A program made the translations under genes and the position numbers. From positions 558,001-622,000 of the forward strand of contig CANXME010000803.1 of the NCBI GenBank assembly GCA_948144175.1: 64,000 bases of DNA. The letters run 5' to 3'. The notes beneath the pieces were generated by a model that ran no database searches, was not told where the DNA came from, and worked only from the letters and a program-made list of their open reading frames with translations. Position 1 is the first letter of the stretch; each line of letters starts with the position of its first letter. Shown one piece after another: positions 10,756-20,714 of this stretch. The DNA comes from Closterium sp. NIES-65 (Eukaryota; Streptophyta; Zygnematophyceae; Desmidiales; Closteriaceae).

Positions 10756-12063
10756 ATCAGGGGGTCAAGTGCAGGGTGTTGCAGTGCAGAGACGATCGCT
10801 TATTGACTGACATTGTTAAATGCATTGGCGATGTTTGTCTGCAGAACTAGGCTGTTTGGTCATGTGTCTCTGAAAGCTCTCGAGGCATAGATAATCGCTT
10901 CAACCCGCCAGGCACCGCTACTCCATATTGTATTGGCAGGAAGAAGCCCTGCGCTGCTTCCCCCATGACCAGTAGTACCGCCTTTGCTACCAAGCTCGTC
11001 AGGCGTTTGCCAATGGCTATTGGTCGGGCCCCACCTTCAGGTTTCGCCAGGGCGATGAGACGAGACGCGGTCAACAGTCCAACTACAGTCTTAGGTAAAT
11101 TTCCCCCTGGCACAGTGTTGATGAGGGCGTACAGATGGGTGCAGACCGATGCGTTGGTTACTGACGTGTCGTGTAGGTTCTCGTGACGCGATGGTCCGGC
11201 ACCCACGCCATTTTTACATCTGCCCAGGAGTTTTGCAAAGTCAGAGTGGGCGATGGAGAGGCCAGGTGTTGGGGCATAGGGTGGCCAGGTCAGCATCTCG
11301 GTCCGTGCTGGCGGGTGTTTGCGTTGAAGCTCTGCAAGGATTTCAGAGCTTCGGGTATAGGCTGGGGTTGACTCAAGTGCTAACATGGCTCGACGCGGAC
11401 TGCCCCGCATCGCAAGACCTTCTGCCCTGTTTATTACTCCGGTATTGTGAGGCTGGTGACGTGGTAACGGAGGTATGTAGACCCCCTCTTTGGCGTCAGC
11501 GTACAATTGTTCCTATTCGTCACGCTGGAAGGATCAAATGCGGGCCTTGGTCTTCTACCAACCCGGTCTTCTCTTCGAGGCCTGGCAAAGGGTGAGGGGC
11601 AGGAGAAAAAGCAGCAGTATTGAGCCTGCGACAGACTCTAGATGCTATGATACGTGGAGAAGCGGTGTTAGCAAAGCCAGCGAAAACAGCTGACAAAGTG
11701 TCGGATGTACCCGGCGAGAAAGAGGCGGCTAGCGACTGTCGCAAAGGGCCAAATGTCCCAGTTCGTTACTTCTGTGAGCAAGTTGTCCCACCTCGCCAGC
11801 TCCTCTGGCGAAAAGTAGCGCAGAATCTGGGGCTGTGGTGGCACATGAGAATTTCTTCTGGCGGCTCAATTTCGTCCGGCGCAACTCGCAGGTGGGGTTC
11901 TCGAAATAGTTGGAATTGTGGCTGTGCGATCGAGATCGAGCGGTCCACTTTCACTATCTCGTGCAGCTGATTGAACAAGTTGGGCTTGGTTGCTTCTGCC
12001 CTAAGTATTTTCTCCATCTCCTCCCTCCTCGTCACCTCCTTCGCTACTACTAGGCATATGGAG
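10756..12063 (-). pseudogene. Non-LTR retrotransposon RT gene, N-terminal part (copy i)
   Basis: Read from 12035 downwards: MEKILRAEATKPNLFNQLHE, a short linker, FSPEELARWDNL, then the N-terminal region with NRAEGLAMRGSPRRAMLALE and LQRKHPPARTEML. The RT start is LAKPEGGARPIAIGKRLTSL (fingers, the GG-RPIA-G signature of non-LTR RTs), then FLPIQYGVAVPGG, then palm motif A as TNIANAFNNVS, in which the catalytic Asp is Asn. Element F interrupts it at 10756. Frameshifts lie near 10900, 11510 and 11840. The upstream ORF on the opposite strand starts head to head with it. Family assigned from motif order; the exact clade is not resolved. Confidence 0.82.
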
Positions 12064-12195
12064 TGTCAGAATGTTATAATTGTCTAGCCTGCAGTGGGGT
12101 ACTCTATAGAGAGTACAACCCAATTAGGGTTTCCTATATGTATGCCGACTGCTGCTAGTGCAAACCCTCTCTTCTTTATTCCTCGTTCTTTCACA
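12064..12195 (+). repeat. Solo copia LTR with target duplication
   Basis: The 132-bp LTR, TGTCAGAATGTTATAATTG...TTTCACA, is of the element-E type (compare 57840-57976). It is flanked by perfect 5-bp repeats TGGAG (12059-12063 and 12196-12200). No primer site follows and no internal region is attached, so it is the product of LTR-LTR recombination. It sits between the divergent RT and gag-like ORFs of the non-LTR fragment. Confidence 0.93.
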
Positions 12196-12200
12196 TGGAG

Positions 12201-12585
12201 TTCTTCCCTATAAGTGGGGATGGCTCTCTTCTCTCACTCTGTAAATTCCTCCAAGGTTGTTAAAGCCCTCCTTCCAACCGGCTGAAAGCCATTCTCAGGA
12301 CCGTTGCTAGCCCCGCTGGCTGTCCTCCTCTGTCGTATCCCATTCGTCCGCGCGATATGATTGCTGGCGCGCCGGAGCCGTCACCAAAGCGCGCTGCCTC
12401 TGCATCTGTGGTCACGGAAAAGTTGCCTTTGCAACCCGCGCCAATGAAGCCTCTTGTCCCATCTGCACTAAAGCCCGGGATAGTAGCCTTTGGAACCCTT
12501 CTTCCCCTCACACCTGGGGGTCATTCTGCTGCCGCAACAAATGTCGCTGTTCCGCCCGTCGACGGACCGTTTGCGCCGCTGCAGA
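12201..12585 (+). pseudogene. Gag-like ORF1 remnant of the non-LTR family (copy i)
   Basis: The plus-strand sequence aligns with 53850-54040 of copy 2: SKVVKALLPTG corresponds to SKSIKALRPAA, and MIAGAPEPSPKRAA at 12357 corresponds to VIIGGPELSPAHAVA. The sequence then breaks at about 12585 and continues as antisense RT N-terminal sequence from another copy. The function of ORF1 is unrecognised; it may be a Gag-like RNA-binding protein. Confidence 0.55.
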
Positions 12586-12589
12586 TTGT

Positions 12590-13185
12590 GGCGAATTCAG
12601 CATGGGTGATGGACAACTTTGACGCCCGCGTCGCCGTCCAGGTCATCGTCTCGTGTCCAGCCGGCAGGTGTTTTCGGCGAATTTTGTCAAGAATATTCGG
12701 ACTGAGTGTGCAGACGGGTGCTGACTTAAGGGCCAACACGGATCGGTGTTGGCTGCCACGTTTCGCCAGGCCCTCAGTTTGGCTGATGACTCAAGTCACC
12801 TCAGGCTGGTGTCATGGCGGTTGAGGGGTGTTGACCGCGTCTACCGCGTCTCAGTACAGCTGCTCCCATTCACCACGCTGGAAGGCTCGGAGTCAAGCCT
12901 TAACCCATAGCTAGTTCGGACGTTGTGGCGAGGTTTGGCAAAGAGTCGGGCACAAGAGAAAGCACCAGGCGCCATCCCGCCTCGAATTCTGGGTTTCGCG
13001 ATAGGTGGAGTAACGGGGTCAGTAGTACCAACAAGAACAGCTAACACAGGTTTGGCGGTAAACGCCATGACAGAGATGGTTGTCGACTGTCGCTTCATGC
13101 TGAAATGTCCCCGTTTGCGATGTCAGCAAACTTGTCTGCTTGCCTCTCCAGCTCCTCTCGCGAAGACTAGCGGGGGTTTTGGGGG
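12590..13185 (-). pseudogene. Non-LTR RT gene N-terminal fragment (copy iii)
   Basis: The minus strand matches 32600-33200 and 52980-53620: EELERQADKFADIANGDISA, then MLALKSAPVCTLSPNILDKI, RRKHLPAGHETMTW and LSITHAEFATI. It is the same segment as copy i, so two N-termini lie next to each other. It lacks all RT palm motifs. Stops and frameshifts are scattered throughout. Confidence 0.7.
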
Positions 13186-13400
13186 GATTGGCGCACCACG
13201 GTCTCGGTATTAGCAGTTTGATTTTGCCGAGCGCGGTTCGACCTCATGGCCGAAGGTAAGGTTGGGGTTTTTCCCGTTCAATCGGCATCGGACGGTCCCC
13301 CGGCTGCTCCTGGTCGTTGCGAGGCTAACTGCATTGTCTCTGCTCCCACTCTCCTCACCGTCTCCCTGATCCCTTCATCCTCTTCCGCTCCGCTGCATCC
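13186..13400 (+). pseudogene. ORF1 N-terminus (copy iii), head to head with RT fragment
   Basis: ATG at 13244 starts MAEGKVGVFPVQSASDGPP, matching ADGRVGITPVRSAS at 33228 and ADGRVGITPVRAAS at 53657, where the ATG has become GTG. It runs into APLHPTARCGC and stops. At about 13400 it is joined to the C-terminal part of another RT copy. The short gap to the minus-strand RT fragment (13185) is the same in all copies. Confidence 0.55.
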
Positions 13401-14859
13401 CACAGCTCGTTGTGGATGTTAATGCGATGCTTGCCCGTGCCGTAGCGGAAGAGATGATTTGGGAGGCGGGGGTCTGTGATGGCTCAGTGATCCGAGCAGT
13501 CGCAGTTCTTTGGTGTTGAGAAAGTGGGGCCCAGCCGGAAACGCACGGCATTAGCGAAGTGAACAGGTCCTATTCGCCTTGTTGCAGCTATGGGGATCGC
13601 CGTTAGCCAATCTCCAGTGCTGTATCCGGTCAACGAGAACATCCGCTGCGTGTGGCCCGACAATGGATTTGAGTGCATGGGCCTTGTCTCCTGGACTTGC
13701 ACGTCGTATCTACTTCCGTGAACCTTCGGGGCGAGTGTGTGCTGGAGCCTAATGTCTGACCATTCGAGTCGCTCCTTTTCCAGAATCTCGTGCGCGTCCA
13801 ACGGTGAAGCCGCTTCGCACTCAGTCAGCTCCACGTGTAGTGGCGTATTGACGGCTCGTGGCAGTAGCATCTGATTCTGAGCTTTGGTCAGGGCATTTTC
13901 CAGTGCTAGCGGGAGGGAAAAGAGGAATAGCGCCGCCTGGGTAAGGCTCGCCACAAATCCGTACACGCCTTCTATAATGGGGTCCGTGATGCCGATTCCC
14001 CCAGCGACAATGGGAACGACGCCTGCGCCCAAACACTTGATTGCTCGGTTCTACACGTTGGGACGCGGATGCTATAGGCGGTGAGTACCGCGGTCAGTAG
14101 GTTCCGACCCCAATGGTCAGTAGGCATTGAGTGGTGTCATTCTAGTGAGATAGGCCACTCGCCTACAAATGCAAGGAGTGAGGAGCAGGGAAGCAACCTG
14201 GGAGTCAGTCTGTTCAAGGAGCGGTAACGACTTCGCCATCTCCTCAAGTTGGCCTACTAAGAATTTGGCAGCTCCGCTGTCCGGCCCCAGGTAACTACCA
14301 AGAAAACGCACACCTTCCTTGTTAAATGGCACCCTGAGCGGAAGCTGTGCTTGTTCGACAATGGTTGAGCTCCAGGCCGCGCATTTCTGCGGATTATGCG
14401 TCAGACCCAGGATGCTGCTACATTGTGAGTTTTCTCACCCAAGAAAGTGACATCATCCGCGTACACCAAACAAAGCACATCCGGATGTGTCGCAACAGTT
14501 TTGCGGAGTCTGGGATGCATCCCTGCGGCGAAAAGTAGCGGGCCAAGAGGGTCCTTTTGGCGGACGCTGCGTTCGCTTTTTAGTGGTTCGCTCTTGAAGT
14601 TGGCATCCATATACAGCTGCGATGGGTTACCGTAGGTCAGCTTCACCAGCGGCAGTAGTGGCGAGAGGCCCGGCTCCTGTAACGATGTTGCGATTGACTG
14701 TCGCAAAATACTGTTGAATTAGTTTGCTATGTCTGTTTGTAGCACCGGGCTGTTTGGACGTGCATCCAAGAAAGCCGGGGCTGCGTAGAGAACTGCCTTC
14801 GCTCCACCTGGCACTGCAACCTAATACTATAGAGGCAGGAAATAATCACGAGCAGCTTC
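13400..14859 (-). pseudogene. Non-LTR RT gene, palm to connector (copy iv)
   Basis: Downwards from 14859 this reads ARDYFLPL...VAVPGGAKAVLY, then motif A LQTDIANxFNSI with its Asp, KLTYGNPSQLYMDANF, VRQKDPLGPLLFAAGMHP and the intact catalytic box VLCLVYADDVTFLG (about 14450-14490). The thumb/connector follows with VRFLGSYLGPDSGAAKFL, GGIGITDPIIEGVYGFVASL and GDWLTAIPIAATRRIGPVHF, then RLGPTFSTPKNCDCSDH near 13490. The C-terminal nuclease segment is missing here; a related one is found at 35315 and 55751. It begins exactly at the LTR of gypsy C and is probably the downstream half of the RT gene at 32461-33200, split by C. Confidence 0.83.
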
Positions 14860-15218
14860 TGTCAGAGGATCGAATTCTCAACCGAATCTTGTCACTAAAA
14901 CTGAATACAACGCGTTTTTATACTCGGAAAATACAAGGATTAACGAGATAAAACGAACCTTCGTGAACACGCCCTTCCTGATACTACAATCACAAGTGCA
15001 CACAAGCACACAAGGCTATTGGCACTTGGGACTATGCCCAAATTACACCGTATACACCACTGTCGGCGCTGTCGGTGCCATATAATTGATATGTTAGTGG
15101 GAAAAGAAGGAAATAAGAGAAATCAATATAAGGCTCTAAAAAATAGAATAGTAGGTCGATTGAGATGAGATAAAGACCAAAATAAAGAGGAGAAAAAGGA
15201 GAATAAGATAAAGGAACA
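14860..15218 (-). repeat. 3' LTR of gypsy C (predicted)
   Basis: TG/CA termini (minus start TGTTCCTTTATC at 15218, minus end CTCTGACA at 14860) bound 359 bp directly downstream of the chromodomain and a short purine run AAGCAGGG. A TATA-like box is present. There is no second LTR to compare with, so the right boundary is inferred from the chromodomain end. Confidence 0.6.
14911..14922 (-). promoter_or_regulatory. TATA box in gypsy C LTR
   Basis: The minus strand reads TATAAAAACGCG preceded by CCGAG, about 55 bp before the LTR end. This is the expected place for the core promoter driving the genomic RNA. Predicted from sequence only. Confidence 0.45.
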
Positions 15219-16330
15219 CCCTGCTTGACAAGGTAGTCTTGGAGAGGACGATGGGTGTTATCCATGTTGTGTTTAGGTACCCAGCTATCCTCGAAAGGAT
15301 CATAGCCTTTCCAACGAATCAAGAGCTCTAAGGTGCCGTTACGTCGTCGTCGGTGCGCCAAACGGTTTCGACTTCATACTCAGGTTCCCCATTAATGATC
15401 ACCGGCGGTGGTAGCGGCCGCTGGCGACCTTTGAAGACTGTGTTCGGGTCCCAATATGGCTTGAGAAGTTGAACATGGAAGGCATTGTGAATTCTCTAGG
15501 TAGTTGGTAAACGCAAGCAGAAGGTTATTGGAGTGACCTACGCCTCAACGAGAAAAGGAGCGCAGAAGCGAGAAGAGAGCTTAGACGGAAAATGGCTGAT
15601 GTCGAGACTGTGTGTATCCAGAAGCACTTGATCGCCAATCTTGATTGAATGATCGTTGCGACTCCGATCAGCGAGCTTCTTTTGTTGCTGCTGGATTGTC
15701 AAAAATCGTTCATGCGTGCGCTCCCACAATTGATGCATAGCGGTAATGAAGTCATGTGCGGGTTGCACCGTGGCGGGTACTGTCCGGTCTGAGCCGTGAG
15801 TGGGTTACGACCGTAACAGAGGAAGAAATGAGTTTGCCCTGTTGCGGTGTGCGTGGCGTTGTTATACGCAAACTCGAGAACCGGCAGGTGCGCATCCCAT
15901 TTAGAGATATCCTTCCACGCTGCTCGCAGAAGCTGTTCAACAATCTGGTTGGCGCTCTGTCTGACCATCTGTTTGGGGATGATCGGCTGATGACATGGTG
16001 AGTTTGGTCCCCATGATTGACATGAGCTCCTTCCAGAATTTACTCGTAAATTTCAGGTCTCGGTCGGAGATTAGCGTGGTTGGAATGCCATGTTGCGAGA
16101 TGACGTAGCGGAAGAATAATTGTGCTGTCTCCTCAGTGCGAGCCGTTGTGTGTGTCGGGATGAAGTGTCCCATTTTGGAAAATTTGTCGATGACGACTAG
16201 AATGGCGTCGTAACCAGCTTTGGTAGGTGGTAACCCGGTGATGAAGTCCACGCTAACCACTTGCCAAGGCTGTTTAGGGACTGGAAGAGGCTGTAGTAAC
16301 CCGGCTTCCTTAAGTTTGCTGCTCTTGATC
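15219..16330 (-). pseudogene. gypsy C integrase and chromodomain
   Basis: From 16335 downwards come the end of the zinc-binding domain (CQRIKSSKLKEAGLLQPLP) and the core VSVDFITGLPPTKAGYDAIL with the first Asp. LISDRDLKFTSKFWKELM has the second and HPQTDGQTE the Glu. A frameshift follows, then ANQIVEQLLRAAWKDISKW, LEFAYNNATHTATGQTHFF and IKIGDQVLLDTHSLDI. The chromodomain is EYEVE, a one-base deletion near 15357, AHRRRRNGTLELLIRWKGYD, PFEDSWVPKHNM. Such chromodomains are proposed to steer integration to heterochromatin. At least three frameshifts inactivate it. Confidence 0.88.
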
Positions 16331-17463
16331 CGTTGGCATCAGGGTTTAGGAGATACTTTATTTGTTTTTTCATATCGGCAAGCTCCGTCGGGCTCAGCCG
16401 GTATGGTGCTCGGAACGTCGGCTTGGATCCTGGCTCTTCCACGATCTCGTATTGATGTGTTCGGTATGGCGGTAGTTGATCAGGTAAATCGTCGGGGAGA
16501 ACATTCTGGAACTCTTCAAGAATTTTCTTGACTGCTGGAGGAATTTCCTGGATCTGCTTCTCTCTGCTGTCTGCTTCGTTGACTATCGCCATAAATCCCG
16601 CCGTGGTCCGTTTGACGTCCTTTTCAAAGCGTGCGAGTGTCTCGACTGAAATATTTCCCGTGTCGTCCCATTTGGAAAGGCTGATTTTCCTCCTGTTGCT
16701 GTTGATGTTGGCCATCCGGTTAACCCAGTTGATCTCGGGGTTGATTTTTTTAAGAAAGTCCCTCTCGAAGATTACGTCCAGTCCTTCAATATTTGTGACA
16801 GGGAGAGCAGGCTTCCATCGCAGGGGTCCAATCTGTAGTAGTAACCGTGTTTCCCCGTAGATTGGTAGCTCACTGCCATCCACCATCGTTGCTGAGAAGC
16901 TTGAGGACTTGATTTCACCTCCGAGTCGATCGATTGCCTTTTTGTCATAGACGCTGTGCGACGCCCCGCTGTCCACGAGTGCTTGGAGTTAGTGTCCGTT
17001 GCAGATCACCTCGAGCATGAGTGGTGAGCGTTGCTCGGAGTATCCAAAAATAGTCTCATTAATAGCATCGTAGGGTACATCCCAATATTCAGTACATACC
17101 GTGGTTCCACTGTTTGCTCCTGGACTAACAGCTGGCCCGGGCTGCGTGGAGAAAGGCTCCTCTCCAACGCCAGGAATAAAGGTAGTAACCGTAGTGGTTG
17201 ACCCTGAGGGGGTGGATCCGGTCGATGCCTGCGATCCATTGGATGCATCCTGGAGGGGTTTTTGGAGTTTTCGCAGCTTCATTTCAACTCCCAGCTGCCT
17301 CCTCAGCTGCTTCAGCTCCATAGACTTCTTCCCAGGGGAGTTGAGAGTCGTCTTGGGCTGGTTCCGGGAGAGGACGTTGACGCCGTGGAAATGCCTGCTC
17401 CTTTCCGCACTCCTTAATTTTTTCCCCACCTCCGTAGGCACCACTACCACTTCTTTAATTCTC
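16331..17463 (-). pseudogene. gypsy C gag end, aspartic protease and RT start
   Basis: From 17450: a Lys-rich region with ELKQLRRQLGVEMKLRKLQK, then ALVDSGASHSVYDKKAIDRL with intact protease DSGA (about 16975). Next is LDVIFERDFLKKINPEINWV, then the RT entry LPDDLPDQLPPYRTHQYEIV and APYRLSPTELADMKKQIKYL. At about 16330 the frame passes directly into the integrase zinc region. RT palm and all of RNase H are therefore missing, a deletion of roughly 1.3 kb by comparison with family length. One TAA precedes the protease. Confidence 0.85.
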
Positions 17464-17468
17464 TGCTT

Positions 17469-17597
17469 TGTGAGAATACTAGAACAGGAATGAAATGACT
17501 AAGTGAAAGTTGGGTACAAATACAAACCCTAGAGAGCTGTACCCCATATGTGCTACCCCACTACAGCCTACAACAGCTATGTCATATATATCTGACA
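17469..17597 (-). repeat. 3' LTR of copia A
   Basis: The 129-bp LTR on the minus strand is TGTCAGATATATATGAC...ATTCTCACA. The upstream polypurine tract on the minus strand is TATGGGGGTG (17598-17607). It differs from the 5' LTR only in CTACAG versus CTGTAG (plus-strand reading). Bases 17608-17808 are the untranslated 3' region with a (TA)n stretch near 17750-17790 and no gene. Confidence 0.95.
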
Positions 17598-17808
17598 CAC
17601 CCCCATAGGCAAAGTGGGGGAGAACAAGGGGTCACAAGACCAGTCAAGCAAAGTAAAGCAAAACAAGCTCAGGGTGGATCACAAAGTCACCACACAGTCT
17701 GAGCACAAGAGCAGGGCCAGAGGCCAGTTCACATGCAGGAGTACAGACATATATATATAAAACTAGACAAGCAAGAGCAGGTATATATATGTCACAGTAC
17801 AAGTAAAG

Positions 17809-18560
17809 TCAAGAGGAGAGCAAGTGAGACAAGACAGGCACAAGACCCAGCTGGGTGCAGAAGCGCTGATGATCACAAGGCGCGAGTGCCTTGGTGAACA
17901 CATCAGCAGTGTTGGCCTCAGAGGCCACGTACGCGAGCCGCAACTGTCCACGCTGCTGTAGCTCACGAGCAAGGAAGTAGCGAAGAGCAATGTGCTTCGT
18001 TCTGTGCTCCAGACGCTGCTCTCGACACAAGGCCAGCATGGCCTTGTTGTCTACGTACAGCACTGGAGGAGAACGAGGCGGCTCTCCAAGGTCAGTCAGC
18101 AGGTAGGTGAGCCAGCGAAGCTCCTATGCAGCCATGGCCCCGGCATAGATCTCAGCCTCACAACTGGAGCTGAGAACCGAAAACGAACGAGTAGCCCGCC
18201 ACGAGACAGAGCCGGAACCAAGACTGAAGGTGTAACCCTGTGACGACCACTGCGTAGCCTGGTCGTCAGCCCAAGAAGCGTCAGCGTGGCCTGTAAGGAC
18301 TACTGGACTCCGCCCTCCAAGCACTAGCCCCATGCCCGACGTACTGCACAGGTAGCGCAATACCCTCTTCGCTGCAGCCATGTGCTCTGGTCGGTGTCTC
18401 CCAGGAGCAACATAGCGTGCAAGAATGCTCAGAGGGTATGCAAGGTCAGGTCGTGTGCAGGTCATCAGGTACATGAGGCAGCCAACAAGCTCTCGGTACG
18501 GGCCACTCGACTCTACGGACTCATCCGAAGGCAGAGCTGAGAGCGAGTGACGAGTACACC
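17809..18560 (-). pseudogene. copia A RNase H and end of RT
   Basis: A frameshift near 18560 (after SSPQA) moves reading into LVGCLMYLMTCTRPDLAYPL, VLTGHADASWADD (first Asp), SSSCEAEIYAG (Glu), then a TAG at 18124-18126 replacing CAG. It continues ELRWLTYLLTDLG, VLYVDNKAMLALC (Asp) and ANTADVFTKALAPCDHQRF, ending at a stop at 17809. All RNase H acidic residues are present; the domain is complete apart from the stop. It degrades the RNA template during reverse transcription. Confidence 0.92.
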
Positions 18561-20714
18561 TGAAGCCTGAGGCGAGGAGTACGTGAAGCCGAAGCGCTGA
18601 AGGACCTGCTGCACCATGTGTGACTGAGTCAAGGTAATGGTGCGGCGTGCTCTGTCCCGAGTGATCTGCAAGCCAAGGTAGCTGCGCAGTTCACCAAGGT
18701 CAGTGCACGTGTGTCTCTTCAGCAGCTCGGACTTCACGTAGGCGAGTCCAGCAGTGTCCGCTGTGGCAAAGACCAAGTCGTCGACGTACACGAGGATGTA
18801 GAACGGCGGCAGTGAAGTGTCGGTGCGCAGAAACAGCGACGGGTCAGCAGTAGAAGGAGCAAACCCAAGAGCCGCAAGCGTAGTCCTCAGTGTGTCGTGC
18901 CACTCACGCGATGCCTGGCGGAGACCGTAGACTGGCCGTCGGAGGCTCCACTGGGTGCCAGGAGGAAAAGTCCCAGTGAAGCCAGGTGGACGGCGCAGCC
19001 AGATCTCCTCGTGCAGGCTACCCTGCAGGAACGCAGTGCTGAAGTCGAGAGAGTGAAGTTCGTAGTCGCGCTGAGCGGCTATGTGAAGCAGCACCCGAAG
19101 AGTGGTCATCTTCGGGGTGGGAGAGAAGGTCTGAAAGTAGTCAACTCCCTGCCGCTGACTGAAGCCACGAGCAACGTACCGCGCCTTGAAGACAGGTGGA
19201 GAGCCCGGCGGCCGCTTCACCCTGAAGATCCACATGCCACTGACGATGTTCGCCCCAGGAGGGGGAACTGCGTCAACGTAGGTGCCTGTGGACTTCCACG
19301 AAGCCATCTCTGCATCCATAGCTGCCTGCCACTGAGAGGAGTAGGGACCCTCTACGGCCTCCGCGTAAGAGCGCGGAGTCGGGATGTCTAGTGCATCCGG
19401 GTCTCCCTCAGGAGCAAGCAGTACAGACGCGAGATGAGGTGAAGCAGCCGCCAGACAATGTAACTCCTCCTGCCTGTCCTCTAGGACGTCCGTGCCAAGA
19501 GCACACTCACCCCCGACGGACGGAGGACAGACAGACGCAGACTCAGCAACAAGACTAGCAGCGTAGTCTAGACGACAACGAGCAGCAAAGTCGACGAGCT
19601 CAGCAACAAGAGCAGACGCAGCAGTGGACTCAAAAGAGGGGTCACTGACGACAGTAGCAAGCAGACGCGTGACACTAGGACTGGCAACACGAAGAGAGTC
19701 CGACTCAGGGTCGGCAAGTGCAGGAAGAGAGGACTTAGGAGGAGAAGGCAAAGGGGCACGCAGAGGAGCAGAGGACGGACGCAGAGACATCCGGTGCGTG
19801 CCAGGGACAGGAGGAGGACGCTGACGTGAACCGCGACCACTAGCGCGAGCAGGAAGAACAGGCGACGCGGGACGAGACGCAGGCTCACGACGCTCAGCAA
19901 GACCTCCAGTAGGACCAGTGTAAGGAGAGGGAGCAGGCAGTGGAGAGGAAGGCTCCAACAGTGACTGCGACTGGGCAGGCTGTGGACACCCTACCGGAGG
20001 AGAAAGACCAAGAACCAGCTGCAGGAGCGGAACGAAGTACGGCCGAGGCCGCGCGGCAGCTCCAGACTCAGCAGGGACAGCACCAGCACCCTCAGAGACA
20101 GCACCAGCGCCACCAACACCTCCAGCGGCAGGACCTCCAGCAGTACCAGCAGCAGAACCACCGCCAGGACAGACAGCAATAGGCTCAGCACCAACACCCT
20201 CAGCAGCTCCAGCTCCAGTAGGACCCGCAAGCCCAGCAGCTCCGGGACCGGCAGCACCAGCACCCTCGACGGTCGAAGAAGCTCCAGCTCCAGCAGCACG
20301 CCTCCAGCGGCGAGCAAACCACTCGCGCAGCTCCTGTGGAGAGAGGGGCTCCCGGCGAGACGCAGCAGCAGGAGAAACCCCAGGCTCAGCAGCTCCAGAC
20401 GCAGCACCCCCAGGCTCAGCAGCTCCAGACTCAGCACCCCCAGGCTCAGCAGCTCCCGACCCAGCACCCCCAGCCCCAGCACCCCCTAGCTCAGCAGCTC
20501 CAGGCACAGCACCCCCCGACTCAGCGCCCCCAGGCTCAGCAACCTCCGCAGTAGCACCCCCAGGCCCAGCACCCCCAGGCTCAGCACCCCCAGTAGCAGC
20601 ACCTCCAGGCTCGGCACCCCAGCGCACAGCACCCCCAGAGTCAGCACCCCCAGGCCCAGCACCCGCAGCAGCACCAGAGTCACCAGTAACCTCGACCGGG
20701 TCAACTGCGTCTAC
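18513..20714 (-). pseudogene. copia A hinge and reverse transcriptase
   Basis: This is the same frame as the upstream 881-codon stretch, separated only by the TAG at 20715-20717. Residues 1-200 are a low-complexity hinge of AEPGG/AESGG-like repeats encoded by about 15-bp units, containing RREPLSPQELREWFARRW (20303-20363). Next are PRPYFVPLLQLVLG and a Ser/Pro-rich linker. RT starts with QWQAAMDAEMASWKSTGTYV and continues through DFSTAFLQGSLHEEIWLRR, YGLRQASREWHD and FYILVYVDDLVFAT (YVDD at 18777-18788). It ends at the frameshift near 18560. RT synthesises cDNA on the genomic RNA. Confidence 0.94.

Noticed and set aside
19568-20704. Leu/Val-rich frames opposite or beside the copia A hinge
   Set aside because: They are shadows of the AEPGG-type repeat hinge in other frames.
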